Position numbers and translations under genes: made by a program. From NCBI GenBank assembly GCA_002753135.1, contig PDZV01000013.1, positions 1-64,000 on the forward strand: a stretch of DNA of 64,000 bases, given 5' to 3'. Shown piece after piece: positions 9,175 to 18,407 of the stretch. Numbering within the stretch: the first letter of the stretch is position 1; every line of letters starts with the position of its first letter. The notes beneath the pieces are model-generated. The model saw only the letters and a list, made by a program, of their open reading frames with translations. It did not search any database and was not told the origin of the DNA. The stretch comes from Magnetococcales bacterium WMHbinv6 (lineage in GTDB: Bacteria > Pseudomonadota > Magnetococcia > Magnetococcales > Magnetaquicoccaceae).

Positions 9175-10383
9175 TTAAACCGATTGCAAATACGGCAAAA
9201 GCCTCTCCTGGGCCTGCAACAAACTCCAACCCTGCCCCTCGGCCACGGCCAGCAGGTCGGCATATTCTATTTTGCAGCGCTCTCCTGCCTCCTTGACCCG
9301 GACCATGCCCCAAGGGGTAGTGATCTCCCGCAGACGGCGGGGCAAAATCAGTCGTTCGGTCGGGGTCAGGCGGACACCCAGGGCGGTGCTGTGGTGCAAG
9401 ATCAAGGCAGCCACTCTCTCGGCCTGTTCCGTCTCTGCCATCACCTCCAGACGGACGCCGGGACGACCTTTTTTCATCGTTATCGGCAGCAAGGCCACAT
9501 CCAGGACCCCGGCCTGCCACAAGTGGTCACTCAAGGCACCGTACCATTCCGGATTCATGTCGTCGATATGGGTGGTCAATACCGTCACCCACTCCCGCAA
9601 CAGAGTTGCCTCGTTCTCCTCCTCCTCCTGTGCCAACAGGCGCAACAGATTGGCCCGACCGGCAATTTCGCGGCTGCCCAACCCCTGCCCCACCCGATCA
9701 ATGCGGGTAAGCGGGCAAGCACCATAGCGTTCGGCCAACGTGACCAGAATGGCCGCTCCGGTCGGCGTCACCAATTCTCCATTTACCGGATCGGCAAGCA
9801 GGGGCACCCGATAGCGTCGCAACAACTCAGCAACCGCTGGAGCCGGTATCGGCAGGCGACCATGCGCACAATCGACAAAACCGCTGCCAGTGGCCAGCGC
9901 AGAGGCACTGCAACTGCTGACTCCCAGGGCCCAACAGGCATAGGCAGCACCACAGATATCGATGATGGCATCCACCGCGCCCACCTCGTGAAAATGGACC
10001 TCGGCAATCTCAATGCCATGCACGACAGCTTCCGCCTCTGCCAAACGGCGAAAGATGGTCGCCGCCAACTGCTTGACCGGTTCTGGCAGGGCGGAATGGT
10101 CAACCAAAGCGAGAATCTCTCCCAGATGACGGTGCGGGTGATGGTGGTGATGGGTCGGATGATCATGCCCGTGACCATCCGCCTCCTGATGACTCTCTTC
10201 ATGCACCTCCAGATGCAGACCACGCAGACCACCCCGCCGTCCCGGTGTGATCGTCCAACGCCATCCCTGCAGTACACTTTGCAACGCCTGCTGCAGAGGA
10301 GCCACCTCCACGCCCAAATCGATGGCCGCTGCCAAAAACATGTTGCCGGCAATACCCGATGGCATATCCAGATGCAATTTCAT
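9175..10383 (-). CDS. larC: LarC, nickel insertion protein (pincer cofactor cyclometallase), unfused frame intact
   Basis: CTP-dependent nickel insertion into the pincer nucleotide. The start is ATG 10383 (MKLHLDMPSGIAGNMFLAAAIDLG), which overlaps the stop of the upstream polyferredoxin as ATGA; an in-frame extension upstream belongs to that gene's antisense reading. The product has 402 residues: N-terminal half with PSGIAGNM and HFHEVGAVDAIIDICG, a histidine-rich stretch of 12 His near 65-87 (metal store), PTGAAIL, and a C-terminal LarC2 half with THIDDMNPEWYG and MKKGRPGVRLEV. In some lactobacilli larC needs a frameshift; here both halves are in one frame. No larA is seen in the window. Confidence 0.92.
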   Translation of the reverse strand: MKLHLDMPSGIAGNMFLAAAIDLGVEVAPLQQALQSVLQGWRWTITPGRRGGLRGLHLEVHEESHQEADGHGHDHPTHHHHHPHRHLGEILALVDHSALPEPVKQLAATIFRRLAEAEAVVHGIEIAEVHFHEVGAVDAIIDICGAAYACWALGVSSCSASALATGSGFVDCAHGRLPIPAPAVAELLRRYRVPLLADPVNGELVTPTGAAILVTLAERYGACPLTRIDRVGQGLGSREIAGRANLLRLLAQEEEENEATLLREWVTVLTTHIDDMNPEWYGALSDHLWQAGVLDVALLPITMKKGRPGVRLEVMAETEQAERVAALILHHSTALGVRLTPTERLILPRRLREITTPWGMVRVKEAGERCKIEYADLLAVAEGQGWSLLQAQERLLPYLQSV

Positions 10384-11927
10384 GAACCGCTCCGACCGCT
10401 GCCAAGAATCATCTTGTTCTGTTCCGAACGGCTCTCTCCAACCGAGGTGACACGAATAGCGGCCTGATCGGCTACCGGACATTTGTTCTCGCAAATGCCG
10501 CAACCGATACAGAGAGATGGCTCGACATAGGGTTGTTTCAGCACTATTTTTTGCCCCTGCCGATCCGCCATTTCCACTTTTTTGTACCAGATTGCTTTCG
10601 GGGCCGTAGGACAAACCTCTTCGCAGACGATACACGGGGTGTGCATGGCCCAAGGGAGACAGCGGCCATGGTCGAAAAAGGCGGTACCCAGTTTGATCGG
10701 TTCGGCTTTGTTGCCCGCAGTGGCGTTGACCTCACCGATCTTTTCTGCCACAAGCAACGGGCGAATGGCCCCGGTCGGGCAGACATGGCCGCACAAAACG
10801 CAATGGTGTTCACAATAACCGAGTCGATTGAGCAAAATGGGCGTCCATAGCGCTTCCACGCCCCCTTCCAGCAGGGCCGGTTGCAAAACGTTGGTAGGAC
10901 AGACACGCATGCAGGCGGCGCATTTAATGCACCGGGCCAAAAAGGGCTCCTCCGGCAGGGAACCGGGTGGACGAATCATCGCCGGGTGTGGTGTACCGGC
11001 CACCGAATAGGAACTGCGCAACAGTGGCACAAAAAGGGCGGCGGTCAAGGCGCTCTCCACCAGACGTCGCCGACTGACATCCAGTGGTGCAGCTACCGAA
11101 CTGCGGGGCTCTCCCCAGCCAAAATGGAGCGCCCCCTCCGGGCACTGTTCCAGGCAGTTCATGCACAGGTGGCACTCACTGACCCGTAAAGCGCCATCCG
11201 GATCACACCCTCCCTGACAATAGCGCAGACATTTATGACAATCGGTGCAACGATCCACATTGCGTCGAATGCGCAACAGCGGACGCCAGGAAAGCACTCC
11301 CAGCAAAGCCCCCAACGGACACAACACCCGGCACCAAAAGCGGGTCATGAAACGGTTGGCCAGCACAATGGCCAGCAGCATGACGGCGATGGCGGCACCA
11401 CCGAGAAAATAGGGCTGCGTCAGATAAAACCCCGCCCCCTGCCATTGCAGTGCCGGCCAGAGGCCGGTTACAAAAGAGCGGGTCAGCACAGCGATCGGAT
11501 CGAGCAGACCGATCTGCAACACCCCGAACAGTGCCATCACCAACAGGGCGGCCAACAGATAATATTTTACCCGGAACAGAGCCTGATAACGGTTTTGTTT
11601 ATAGTCATCCGCCGGGCGGGTAAAGGTGAAAAGATGGCTGATGATCTGATTGAGAATACCGAGCGGACAGATCCAGGAGCAAAAAAAACGCCCAAGAAAC
11701 AGAGTTAAAATCACCACAAGCAAGGCCAAGGCCAAGCCACGGTAGAGCGTGCCGCTGGTCAGGGCAGCGGCCAGGGCGGTGAGCGGGTCCAACTCCAGAA
11801 AGAGCCCCACGTCGTAGCCCTGCAGATGGGCAAAATCGCTGCGCCAGAGCAACAGCAAAAACAGAGCGAAAAAAAAGGCGGCATAAATACGCCGAATCGC
11901 ACGCAACCCCGGAGGCAAAAATTTCAT
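10380..11927 (-). CDS. Membrane polyferredoxin (NapH/MauM-like, six or more Fe-S motifs)
   Basis: Predicted membrane electron-transfer protein. The start chosen is ATG 11927 (MKFLPPGLRAIRRIYAAFFF), overlapping the upstream stop as TGATG, giving 515 residues. The N-terminal half has about five membrane helices with the NapH-type CSWICPLG and CRVLCPLG motifs. Ferredoxin-type cysteine groups follow: CTDCHKCLRYC, CHLCMNCLEQCPEG, CIKCAACMRVCPTN, CEHHCVLCGHVCPTG, a partial CIVCEEVCPT, and CIGCGICENKCPV. The fusion of a NapH-like and a NapG-like module suggests quinol oxidation with delivery of electrons to exported partners, fitting the Tat-exported proteins encoded just upstream. The acceptor is not known. 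Confidence 0.87.
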   Translation of the reverse strand: MKFLPPGLRAIRRIYAAFFFALFLLLLWRSDFAHLQGYDVGLFLELDPLTALAAALTSGTLYRGLALALLVVILTLFLGRFFCSWICPLGILNQIISHLFTFTRPADDYKQNRYQALFRVKYYLLAALLVMALFGVLQIGLLDPIAVLTRSFVTGLWPALQWQGAGFYLTQPYFLGGAAIAVMLLAIVLANRFMTRFWCRVLCPLGALLGVLSWRPLLRIRRNVDRCTDCHKCLRYCQGGCDPDGALRVSECHLCMNCLEQCPEGALHFGWGEPRSSVAAPLDVSRRRLVESALTAALFVPLLRSSYSVAGTPHPAMIRPPGSLPEEPFLARCIKCAACMRVCPTNVLQPALLEGGVEALWTPILLNRLGYCEHHCVLCGHVCPTGAIRPLLVAEKIGEVNATAGNKAEPIKLGTAFFDHGRCLPWAMHTPCIVCEEVCPTAPKAIWYKKVEMADRQGQKIVLKQPYVEPSLCIGCGICENKCPVADQAAIRVTSVGESRSEQNKMILGSGRSGS

Positions 11928-12973
11928 CAGCCCACCTGCCGTTCCTGCCAATGCAGTGAGCGCCACTCCACCTTGCCCAAACCCCGCTGTTCCGCCATCG
12001 CCAGATAGGGCACCTGGCTGGAGGTCAAGCCAAGCAAGCCCAAGGCCCAACTGTCGAGAGCCACCTCATCCAGGCCAGCCACAATGGTGTTTTCTCGCTT
12101 TACATCCTCCAGGCTGCCCCCGGATGGACCATTACGCTGCAACACCCGAGTGGCATCCACCACCGTCAAGGTGGGACGCACCGCTGCGGCCAGGTCGACA
12201 ATCGATGGATGAATGTTTTGATGCAGACGATTGCGTTGCCCGCCCAACACGCCGTACCAGTTTTTCATCGCCAGGGTACAACCGCTCAAGGAGTGCTGTT
12301 TGACCACCGGCAGATTGATCACCTTGTCGGTCTGGTGAAAATAGCGCAATACGGGCCAGACTTTCAGCACCGTACCCTGCATGTCGGTGGCGACAAAATC
12401 GCTGCTGCCGGGAAAACGCACCTGGGCACCCACCTGTTGCGCCGCCGCTTCGATACCCGAACGGTTAAAACTGCGCCGCGGATCGTTGATCGAGCAGTCG
12501 GTCACCCACACCTGTTTGGCACCCGCCTCCCGACACAACTGGGCCACTGCCGCCACCACCTGCGGATTGGTATTGGCCGCCTGCTCCGGTTGCCGGTCCC
12601 AACCGACGTTGGGTTTTAATAATACTGTATCCCCTCGTTGCACAAAACGACCGATCCCCCCCAACAACTGCACCGCCTCGCGCACCATCGCCTCCACCTG
12701 TTCTCCCCGCGCCACGGCCAGGGTGGCATGGTGGCTGTCTGCGGGCACGCGAAAATCGCGCAGCGTCAGCACCTCCTGTTGTTTTGGCCGGATGGCCTCC
12801 CGGGAGTAACCCAGATAACCCAACACCGCCACACCGGAGGCCAAGCCACCACTCAGCGCCACCTCGCGCAAAAAGCGACGCCGACTCCATGGCTCCTCCA
12901 CTTGATTGAGGCGTGAACCATGGCGTCGTTTCCGACCCTTTTCCGTCACCTCTGACTCGTGCTGTTCATCCAT
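11927..12973 (-). CDS. Tat-exported DUF362 family protein
   Basis: Function not established. The start ATG 12973 (MDEQHESEV) overlaps the end of the upstream gene by eight bases and gives 348 residues. A twin-arginine signal WSRRRFLREVALSGGLASGV lies around residues 30-50. The body is a DUF362 domain: GDTVLLKPNVGWDRQPE, WVTDCSINDPRRSF, KVINLPVVKQHSLSGCTLAMKNWYGVLG and VDATRVLQRNGPSGG. DUF362 proteins are often found with 4Fe-4S partners and are thought to be redox enzymes. Here the polyferredoxin follows with a one-base overlap and larCBE come next, so it is a candidate, unproven, for the protein that uses the NPN cofactor. Confidence 0.8.
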   Translation of the reverse strand: MDEQHESEVTEKGRKRRHGSRLNQVEEPWSRRRFLREVALSGGLASGVAVLGYLGYSREAIRPKQQEVLTLRDFRVPADSHHATLAVARGEQVEAMVREAVQLLGGIGRFVQRGDTVLLKPNVGWDRQPEQAANTNPQVVAAVAQLCREAGAKQVWVTDCSINDPRRSFNRSGIEAAAQQVGAQVRFPGSSDFVATDMQGTVLKVWPVLRYFHQTDKVINLPVVKQHSLSGCTLAMKNWYGVLGGQRNRLHQNIHPSIVDLAAAVRPTLTVVDATRVLQRNGPSGGSLEDVKRENTIVAGLDEVALDSWALGLLGLTSSQVPYLAMAEQRGLGKVEWRSLHWQERQVG

Positions 12974-13946
12974 GGCCAAGAAAACGCCGCAGCGCCTCCA
13001 GAATCGTTGTATCCAACGGTTGAAAAATACCCAGCCACTGCCCGCGCAGCGGTAACAACAGCCAATCCCCTTCATAAGGATCACTCAGTTGCCACAGGCG
13101 CACTCCCCCTTCCTGCAACGCCTGAATCGCAATACCCTCCTGCTGGCAAAAAGCCCGAAACGCCTGTTCCAAAGCGGCCTGTTGTGCCTCATTCACCGTC
13201 ACGGCAAACATTTGTCCTTCACGACCATCGGCACGCTGAAAACGTCGTTCCACCACCCGCTGCAGAAAACTCCAGCCACGATAGTTTTCCTTGATGTAAC
13301 GGGTTGCCGTCACCTTGCCCAAATCGGGAAACAGTCGATCCAGGGACAACTCCCCGCCGCTTTGGCCGGCGCTGCCTTTGCGCAACCCTTGCAGCAGCGC
13401 CTCCGCCAACGGCAGCAGCGGCATACCATCGGCAAAAGCAGCCACCTTGACATAATAGCGACCAGCCAGAAAACCCAAGGTGCGCGGTCCGGCAAAAGCC
13501 CCCTCGCCCAAGGCAATCGCCTGCCCACCCCCCACTTCATCAACCAGGGCCCCAAAAGCATTGAGCGGTTCGCCCATGTCATAAAAATCAACCACTGCCG
13601 ATGGTTGCTGACCATCGGTTGGCAAACGATATTCTGCCACCGTCAGCGAACGAAAACCGGCAGCGAGAAAATATTCGGCATGGCCGTTGATGTATTCGTA
13701 CAAATTATTTTTGCTGAAGGCGCGCAGCGCAGGCAGACGCTGCCAAGGCTCAACCGTATCAGGCAGCAAAGCCCCCAGGGAGAGTCCACCCCCCTTGAAT
13801 TGCAGCAGAGCCGGATCATAAATTTGCCCGCGCCAGTACAACAGCAAGGCCATTAATGGCAACAAGGCCAACAACAACCACCGCACCCCTGCCGGTGGCT
13901 GCGGGCGCGGCAGGGGAGAGGGTGTTGCTGGCACCGGATCAAGCAC
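12966..13946 (-). CDS. DUF6599 family membrane-anchored protein
   Basis: 326 residues. One N-terminal membrane helix (VRWLLLALLPLMALLLYW at about residues 21-38) anchors a presumably periplasmic domain with the family hallmark NNLYEYINGHAEYFLAAGF, then YDMGEPLNAFGAL and GRYYVKVAAF. No enzyme motif is recognisable. It sits 16 bases after the aldo/keto reductase and overlaps the DUF362 gene, so it is probably part of the same exported redox assembly. The biochemical role is unknown. Confidence 0.78.
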   Translation of the reverse strand: MLDPVPATPSPLPRPQPPAGVRWLLLALLPLMALLLYWRGQIYDPALLQFKGGGLSLGALLPDTVEPWQRLPALRAFSKNNLYEYINGHAEYFLAAGFRSLTVAEYRLPTDGQQPSAVVDFYDMGEPLNAFGALVDEVGGGQAIALGEGAFAGPRTLGFLAGRYYVKVAAFADGMPLLPLAEALLQGLRKGSAGQSGGELSLDRLFPDLGKVTATRYIKENYRGWSFLQRVVERRFQRADGREGQMFAVTVNEAQQAALEQAFRAFCQQEGIAIQALQEGGVRLWQLSDPYEGDWLLLPLRGQWLGIFQPLDTTILEALRRFLGHG

Positions 13947-13962
13947 CGGAGAGAGGGGACCG

Positions 13963-15186
13963 TCAGGCGACGGCGGTAAAGGTCAGAGAACGGTGGGCCG
14001 CCTGCAGCATCGCAGAGACCGGCAAAGCATGGTGGCACGCCCCGTTGCAGGTGGGAGTTGTACAGGTCAGACAAGCGGCGGCAGAACTGTTGTTCAGCTG
14101 GGCATAGTTTTGCATCGCCCGTTTTTCATCGCCATAATCGGCAAAATACATCTGGTAACGAAGAATATTGGCAATATCCACCCCTTGCGCACAAGACCCC
14201 ATGCAGTCGCCACAACCGGTACGGCAATAGCTTTGCCCATACAGGGCGACGTAGTGATCCAAAGCGCGTTGATCGGCGGCGGTAAAGGGTGTTCCAGAGG
14301 CTTGCACATAAAGGTTCAGATCGTCAACCGTTTTGATGGTTATCACCAAACCGGCCACCTGCGGGTGTTGCAAGACCCAGCGAAAAGCGGCATGCTCAAA
14401 AACCGCACCCGCCGGATCCAGATTGCCCTCTTTTGCCCCGGCCAAAGTTTTCATGGCAATCACACCCACGCCCCGATCCGCTGCCTTGTGCAGCACCTCC
14501 GGCAGCTTGGGAAATTTCATAAAGTTGAAGGCGGTCATGATCACATCATAATGACCGCTTTCCACTGCCTTGCCCAACAACGGTTCCAGATTGTTGGGTC
14601 CGTGCGAAGAGACCGCCAGATGACGCACCTTGCCGGCTTTTTTCAAGGCATCGGTTGCAGCCAACATATTTTCATCGAGCAGGCGGCGCTCCTCCTCTTG
14701 CAGTGAGGTCGATTTTTCGCCGATGGCGTGGACAAAAACCACGTCCAGATATTCGAGGTTCATCCGCTTCAGGCTGCCATCCACAGCGGCAATATACTCA
14801 TCCTTGCTGGCACCAACCGGCAAATGGCCCGGATAGGGGTTGGCCGAACAATATTTGGAGGCGATAAAAATTTTTTCCCGCTGTTTGATGCGTCCCATCG
14901 CCTCGCCAATCAAGGTTTCGCTGTTGCCGTAATCGGGGGCGGTATCAAAATAGTTGACCCCCTGATCGATGGCCCGCAGAATCATCGACGCCGAAGGCAG
15001 TTTGCCTGCTCCAAAGGAGATGTCACTCATTTTGATTGAGGTTTTACCCAACGCCCGGTAGTTTTTAATGGTGGGTTTGCCCTCTTTGCCGGGCTCGACT
15101 CCCCTTTCCGCCGCCATCACCCCACCCGGCAAGAGTGTACCCGCTGCCAATGCAACCGAGTTCTGCAAGAATGCTCTGCGTTCCAT
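13963..15186 (-). CDS. Tat-exported aldo/keto reductase with C-terminal ferredoxin-like domain
   Basis: 407 residues; start ATG 15186 has GGGAGG seven bases upstream. A twin-arginine signal ERRAFLQNSVALAAGTLLPGG lies at 2-22. It is followed by a TIM-barrel aldo/keto reductase with YFDTAPDYGNSE (Asp and Tyr of the catalytic tetrad), IFIASKY (Lys), and DVVFVHAIGE (His). The C-terminal 100 residues carry CRTGCGDCMGSC and a second group ACLTCTTPTCNGAC, typical of Fe-S-containing AKRs. It leads an operon with DUF6599, DUF362, polyferredoxin and larCBE. Export with Fe-S clusters suggests that it takes electrons from the membrane chain rather than NADPH; this is inference. Confidence 0.87.
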   Translation of the reverse strand: MERRAFLQNSVALAAGTLLPGGVMAAERGVEPGKEGKPTIKNYRALGKTSIKMSDISFGAGKLPSASMILRAIDQGVNYFDTAPDYGNSETLIGEAMGRIKQREKIFIASKYCSANPYPGHLPVGASKDEYIAAVDGSLKRMNLEYLDVVFVHAIGEKSTSLQEEERRLLDENMLAATDALKKAGKVRHLAVSSHGPNNLEPLLGKAVESGHYDVIMTAFNFMKFPKLPEVLHKAADRGVGVIAMKTLAGAKEGNLDPAGAVFEHAAFRWVLQHPQVAGLVITIKTVDDLNLYVQASGTPFTAADQRALDHYVALYGQSYCRTGCGDCMGSCAQGVDIANILRYQMYFADYGDEKRAMQNYAQLNNSSAAACLTCTTPTCNGACHHALPVSAMLQAAHRSLTFTAVA

Positions 15187-15233
15187 CCCCGATCCTCCCG
15201 ACAACCAAGTTGTACCTGCCGTAATCCTCTCTG

Positions 15234-15866
15234 CTATACCCCCGATTCACGTGTGACCGCATATTTGCCACGACTGTGGTTGCGCAGAACATCCAAAACA
15301 ATCTCTTTGAGCCGATCGTAGGGAATCGGTTTGTGCAACACCTCCACATCCGACGGCACGCCGCCATTGGCGGCAATCTGCTCGGCATCCATGCCGGTGA
15401 CGACGACAATACGCGGCATATTTAAATCAGGGGTTCCCTGCAGACTCTTCAACATCTGAAAGCCATCCATCGACGGCATCAACAGGTCGGTGATGATCAC
15501 CGACGGTTTGTGAACACCCGCTTGAATCAAACCTTCAAAACCATTTTCTGCCGTTACCAAGCGAATGGGCCAATTCCAATTGGCAACCACAGCACTGGCC
15601 ACTTCGCGCAAATCGGCATCATCCTCAACCAGCAACACGGTCAAAACCGGTTGATCCGATTCCAACAGCTCCACCTGCCGTTTTTCCAGCAATTGACGAA
15701 TGGAACTCATCGGGATACGAAAATGGCCTCCCGCAGTCTTCCAATACTTAATCGCCCCCCGATCCATCCAATAATGAACCGTCCGTTGCGACACACCCAG
15801 CAATCGGGCAGCCTTGGACGTGGTGATATACACCTCAGAATCGTCCCCCAATGGTGGCAAACTCAT
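15234..15866 (-). CDS. MerR-type helix-turn-helix plus receiver domain regulator
   Basis: 210 residues from ATG 15866 with GGGAG five bases upstream (an ATG-less extension runs further upstream). Residues 10-60 form an excisionase/MerR-like DNA-binding helix-turn-helix (YITTSKAARLLGVSQRTVHYWMDRGAI, then KTAGGHFRIP). Residues 72-190 form a receiver with LLVEDDADLREV, acceptor Asp in VIITDLLMPSMDGF, and HKPIPYD. The HTH-before-receiver order is the reverse of OmpR-type regulators. It lies 47 bases upstream of the aldo/keto reductase in the same direction and may control that operon. Kinase partner unknown. Confidence 0.85.
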   Translation of the reverse strand: MSLPPLGDDSEVYITTSKAARLLGVSQRTVHYWMDRGAIKYWKTAGGHFRIPMSSIRQLLEKRQVELLESDQPVLTVLLVEDDADLREVASAVVANWNWPIRLVTAENGFEGLIQAGVHKPSVIITDLLMPSMDGFQMLKSLQGTPDLNMPRIVVVTGMDAEQIAANGGVPSDVEVLHKPIPYDRLKEIVLDVLRNHSRGKYAVTRESGV

Positions 15867-16164
15867 AGCAACTCCCGTGAATACGAATGCAATTTTCCAG
15901 ATAAAACCTGCGCCAAGCAAATTGGCTAACCACTCGGAAAGTGAGACTTAATCTCGCAAACTCCGCAAAGCATGACGATGATAAGATGAAATTCCTGCAT
16001 ATGCAAGCATTTTCAGTACAAAGTGGATAATTTTGTTCGAGCGGTTTGATTCCGTACTTGCCAAAGAGAAGAAATCTGCGACAATGTCGGGAGCAGGCAG
16101 ACTGGAGAAAATTGCGGCAGTGCAGCATGCGTAACCAGCTAACCATGGGTGGAGGCAGAACAAG

Positions 16165-16542
16165 GTGGCGTTGATCGTTGTGGTGGATGATGACGAGGTG
16201 ATTCGCTTATTGTTGCGGGAGATCCTGCAAAAGGCGGGTCATCAAGTATTGGAAGCGGGCAATGGTCAGGAAGGCTTGCTCCTGCTGCAAAAACACCCTG
16301 TTGACCTGGTTATTACCGATATTTTCATGCCGGAAATGGATGGTATCGACCTGTTGGCAGCCATCTTGCGCACCAAACCGGACAGCAAAATCATCGCCAT
16401 GTCTGGCGGTTACAAAGCCATGGATCCACACCTGACCTTGCGCATGGCCCAATCCTTTGGTGCCCTGGAAATTCTCAGCAAACCGTTGCAAGCTGACCGA
16501 ATTCTGGCCAGCGTCAGCAAAATTTTGGCAAAACAAGCCTAA
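16165..16542 (+). CDS. Single-domain response regulator (CheY-like)
   Basis: 125-residue free receiver domain: VVVDDDEVIRLLLREIL at 5-21, acceptor Asp in LVITDIFMPEMDG near 53, IIAMSGG, and LEILSKPLQ with the conserved Lys near 107. It starts with GTG at 16165, nine bases after GGAGG. It has no output domain, so it acts by protein contact or in a phosphorelay. It is convergent with the hybrid kinase at 16707-18407 and divergent from the MerR-receiver gene. Confidence 0.9.
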   Translation: MALIVVVDDDEVIRLLLREILQKAGHQVLEAGNGQEGLLLLQKHPVDLVITDIFMPEMDGIDLLAAILRTKPDSKIIAMSGGYKAMDPHLTLRMAQSFGALEILSKPLQADRILASVSKILAKQA

Positions 16543-16706
16543 AAGCCCAGTAAAAACAACTCGGACATCCTGCCTCTCTTTTGCTCTTTTTCTGTCGTGG
16601 CAAAAACGTTTACGGGCTGAAAGCGTGCGCATGTTTTTGCGCCTGGCAGGCGAAGCAAAACCCAGCGCAATCTGCACAAATTGTTTTCGCCAGCCCCCCA
16701 ACCGGG

Positions 16707-18407
16707 TCAATTTTTTTGGTTGCATTCTTCTCGTCGAGAGATTTGATGCAGGGCCGATAAAAAGGTTTTTTTGCGAATGGGTTTGGCAAGATAACTGTCA
16801 CATCCGGCTTCGCGACTTCGTTGGATCTCTCCTTCAAAAGCATGGGCGGACAAGGCAATGATCGGAACCGGTATTCTTCCCGACTGTTGTTCCCACTGAC
16901 GAATCAAGCGGGTGGCCGTATAACCATCCATGCGCGGCATCTGGACATCCATGATCACCAGATCAAACTCCTCCTGCCGTATCCGCTCGACAGCCTCCTC
17001 ACCATCGCCAACCATGACATAACGGTGCGGCGTCTCTTGCAGATAGACTTCAAACAACTCCTGATTTTCTTCCACATCCTCTGCCAGCAGAATACGTAAC
17101 ACCTGATCGCCAGAACGACTCTTTATCCGCTCCACGCCATCCTTTTCCGCTACCGGCATTGCCGCTTCCCGAACAGGCAGGGTAAAGAAAAATTGACTGC
17201 CCAAACCGATGCCGCTCTGCAGCCAAATCTGCCCCCCCATCCGTTCCACCAGACTGCGGACAATCGACAACCCTAAACCCGTACCGCCGTAACGACGGGT
17301 GATACCGCTGTCCGCCTGAGTAAACTGTTCAAAGATGCGTTCCGCCTGCTCTTGCGCTATACCAATCCCGGTATCCTCCACACAAAAAAGCAGTCGATCG
17401 GGCAGATTTGCCTCTCGGTTGATCTGAATGCCGACTCGCCCTGTGTCGGTAAACTTGATGGCATTGCCCAACAGATTGACCAGAATTTGCCGCAAACGAC
17501 CCTCATCACTGACAATCCAACCGGGAAGATCATCCGGGAGTACTGCTTCCAACAACAATCCTTTCTGTTCTGCGGTCAGTCGCAGTAACGTTACCACCTC
17601 TTCAACCAGACGACGCGGTGAAAACGGCTCTTCTCGCAATTCGATCCGACCGGCTTCAATCCGGGAAAAATCTAAAATATCGTTGATCACCCCCAACAAC
17701 GCCTTGCCTGATTGATGCATGACTGTGACCAGGCGACGCTGTTTCTCACTCAACTCTTCTTCCAGCAACATTTCCGACATACCCAACACCACATTCATCG
17801 GAGTACGAATTTCATGGCTCATGGTGGCCAAAAATTCACCCTTGACCCGGGTTGCCTGCTCCGCCTCATTTTTGGCCTGCTGCAACAAACGGTTTTGCTG
17901 CTCCAACTGCTGGGTCCGCTCATGCACCCGCAATTCCAATACCTGATTGGCAGTCTCCAAATCTCGTTCACGCTGGCGCAAGGCGGTCAAGGCAATCTGC
18001 AGACTGCGCTCCCGATGATAGAGTTCCAGATATAATCGGATACGATTTAATAATAAATTTTGATCAATTGGCTTGGTCAGATAATCAACCGCGCCCGCTT
18101 CATAACCTTGACGCACAAATTCATCTGCTTTATAAACAGCAGTTATAAACACAATAGGAATTTCTCGTGTTCGACTGGTCATTTTCAAATGACGGGCCAT
18201 TTCAAAACCGTCCATGCCAGGCATTTGCACATCAAGCAGGATCAGATCTACCGACTGTTCCAGCAACCGAGATAACGCCTGTTCCCCACCGGTAGCCTCT
18301 TCGACGCGCACATGGGGCAGACGTTGCAACAGAGCGCGCAACGCAAACAGATTGTTTGGATTGTCATCAACAATCAACAGAGTAAAACGTTCATCCCTCA
18401 TCGTCAT
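16707..18407 (-). CDS. Hybrid histidine kinase, receiver-HisKA-HATPase-receiver
   Basis: 566 residues, soluble. First receiver at 8-125 with acceptor Asp59 ([14 protein letters not shown]), a coiled coil at about 130-190, HisKA with His198 in [14 protein letters not shown], HATPase with [12 protein letters not shown] and [10 protein letters not shown], and a second receiver at about 445-560 with [14 protein letters not shown] and [10 protein letters not shown]. It has no sensory domain, so input arrives as phosphate through the first receiver. It overlaps the upstream cheB-cheR fusion by 17 bases, making it the last gene of a three- or four-gene operon. Confidence 0.92.
   Translation of the reverse strand: MTMRDERFTLLIVDDNPNNLFALRALLQRLPHVRVEEATGGEQALSRLLEQSVDLILLDVQMPGMDGFEMARHLKMTSRTREIPIVFITAVYKADEFVRQGYEAGAVDYLTKPIDQNLLLNRIRLYLELYHRERSLQIALTALRQRERDLETANQVLELRVHERTQQLEQQNRLLQQAKNEAEQATRVKGEFLATMSHEIRTPMNVVLGMSEMLLEEELSEKQRRLVTVMHQSGKALLGVINDILDFSRIEAGRIELREEPFSPRRLVEEVVTLLRLTAEQKGLLLEAVLPDDLPGWIVSDEGRLRQILVNLLGNAIKFTDTGRVGIQINREANLPDRLLFCVEDTGIGIAQEQAERIFEQFTQADSGITRRYGGTGLGLSIVRSLVERMGGQIWLQSGIGLGSQFFFTLPVREAAMPVAEKDGVERIKSRSGDQVLRILLAEDVEENQELFEVYLQETPHRYVMVGDGEEAVERIRQEEFDLVIMDVQMPRMDGYTATRLIRQWEQQSGRIPVPIIALSAHAFEGEIQRSREAGCDSYLAKPIRKKTFLSALHQISRREECNQKN

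Noticed and set aside
8902-10467. 521-codon open frame on the plus strand
   Set aside because: It is antisense to larC/larB, which have clear families; its translation is low-complexity and matches no domain.
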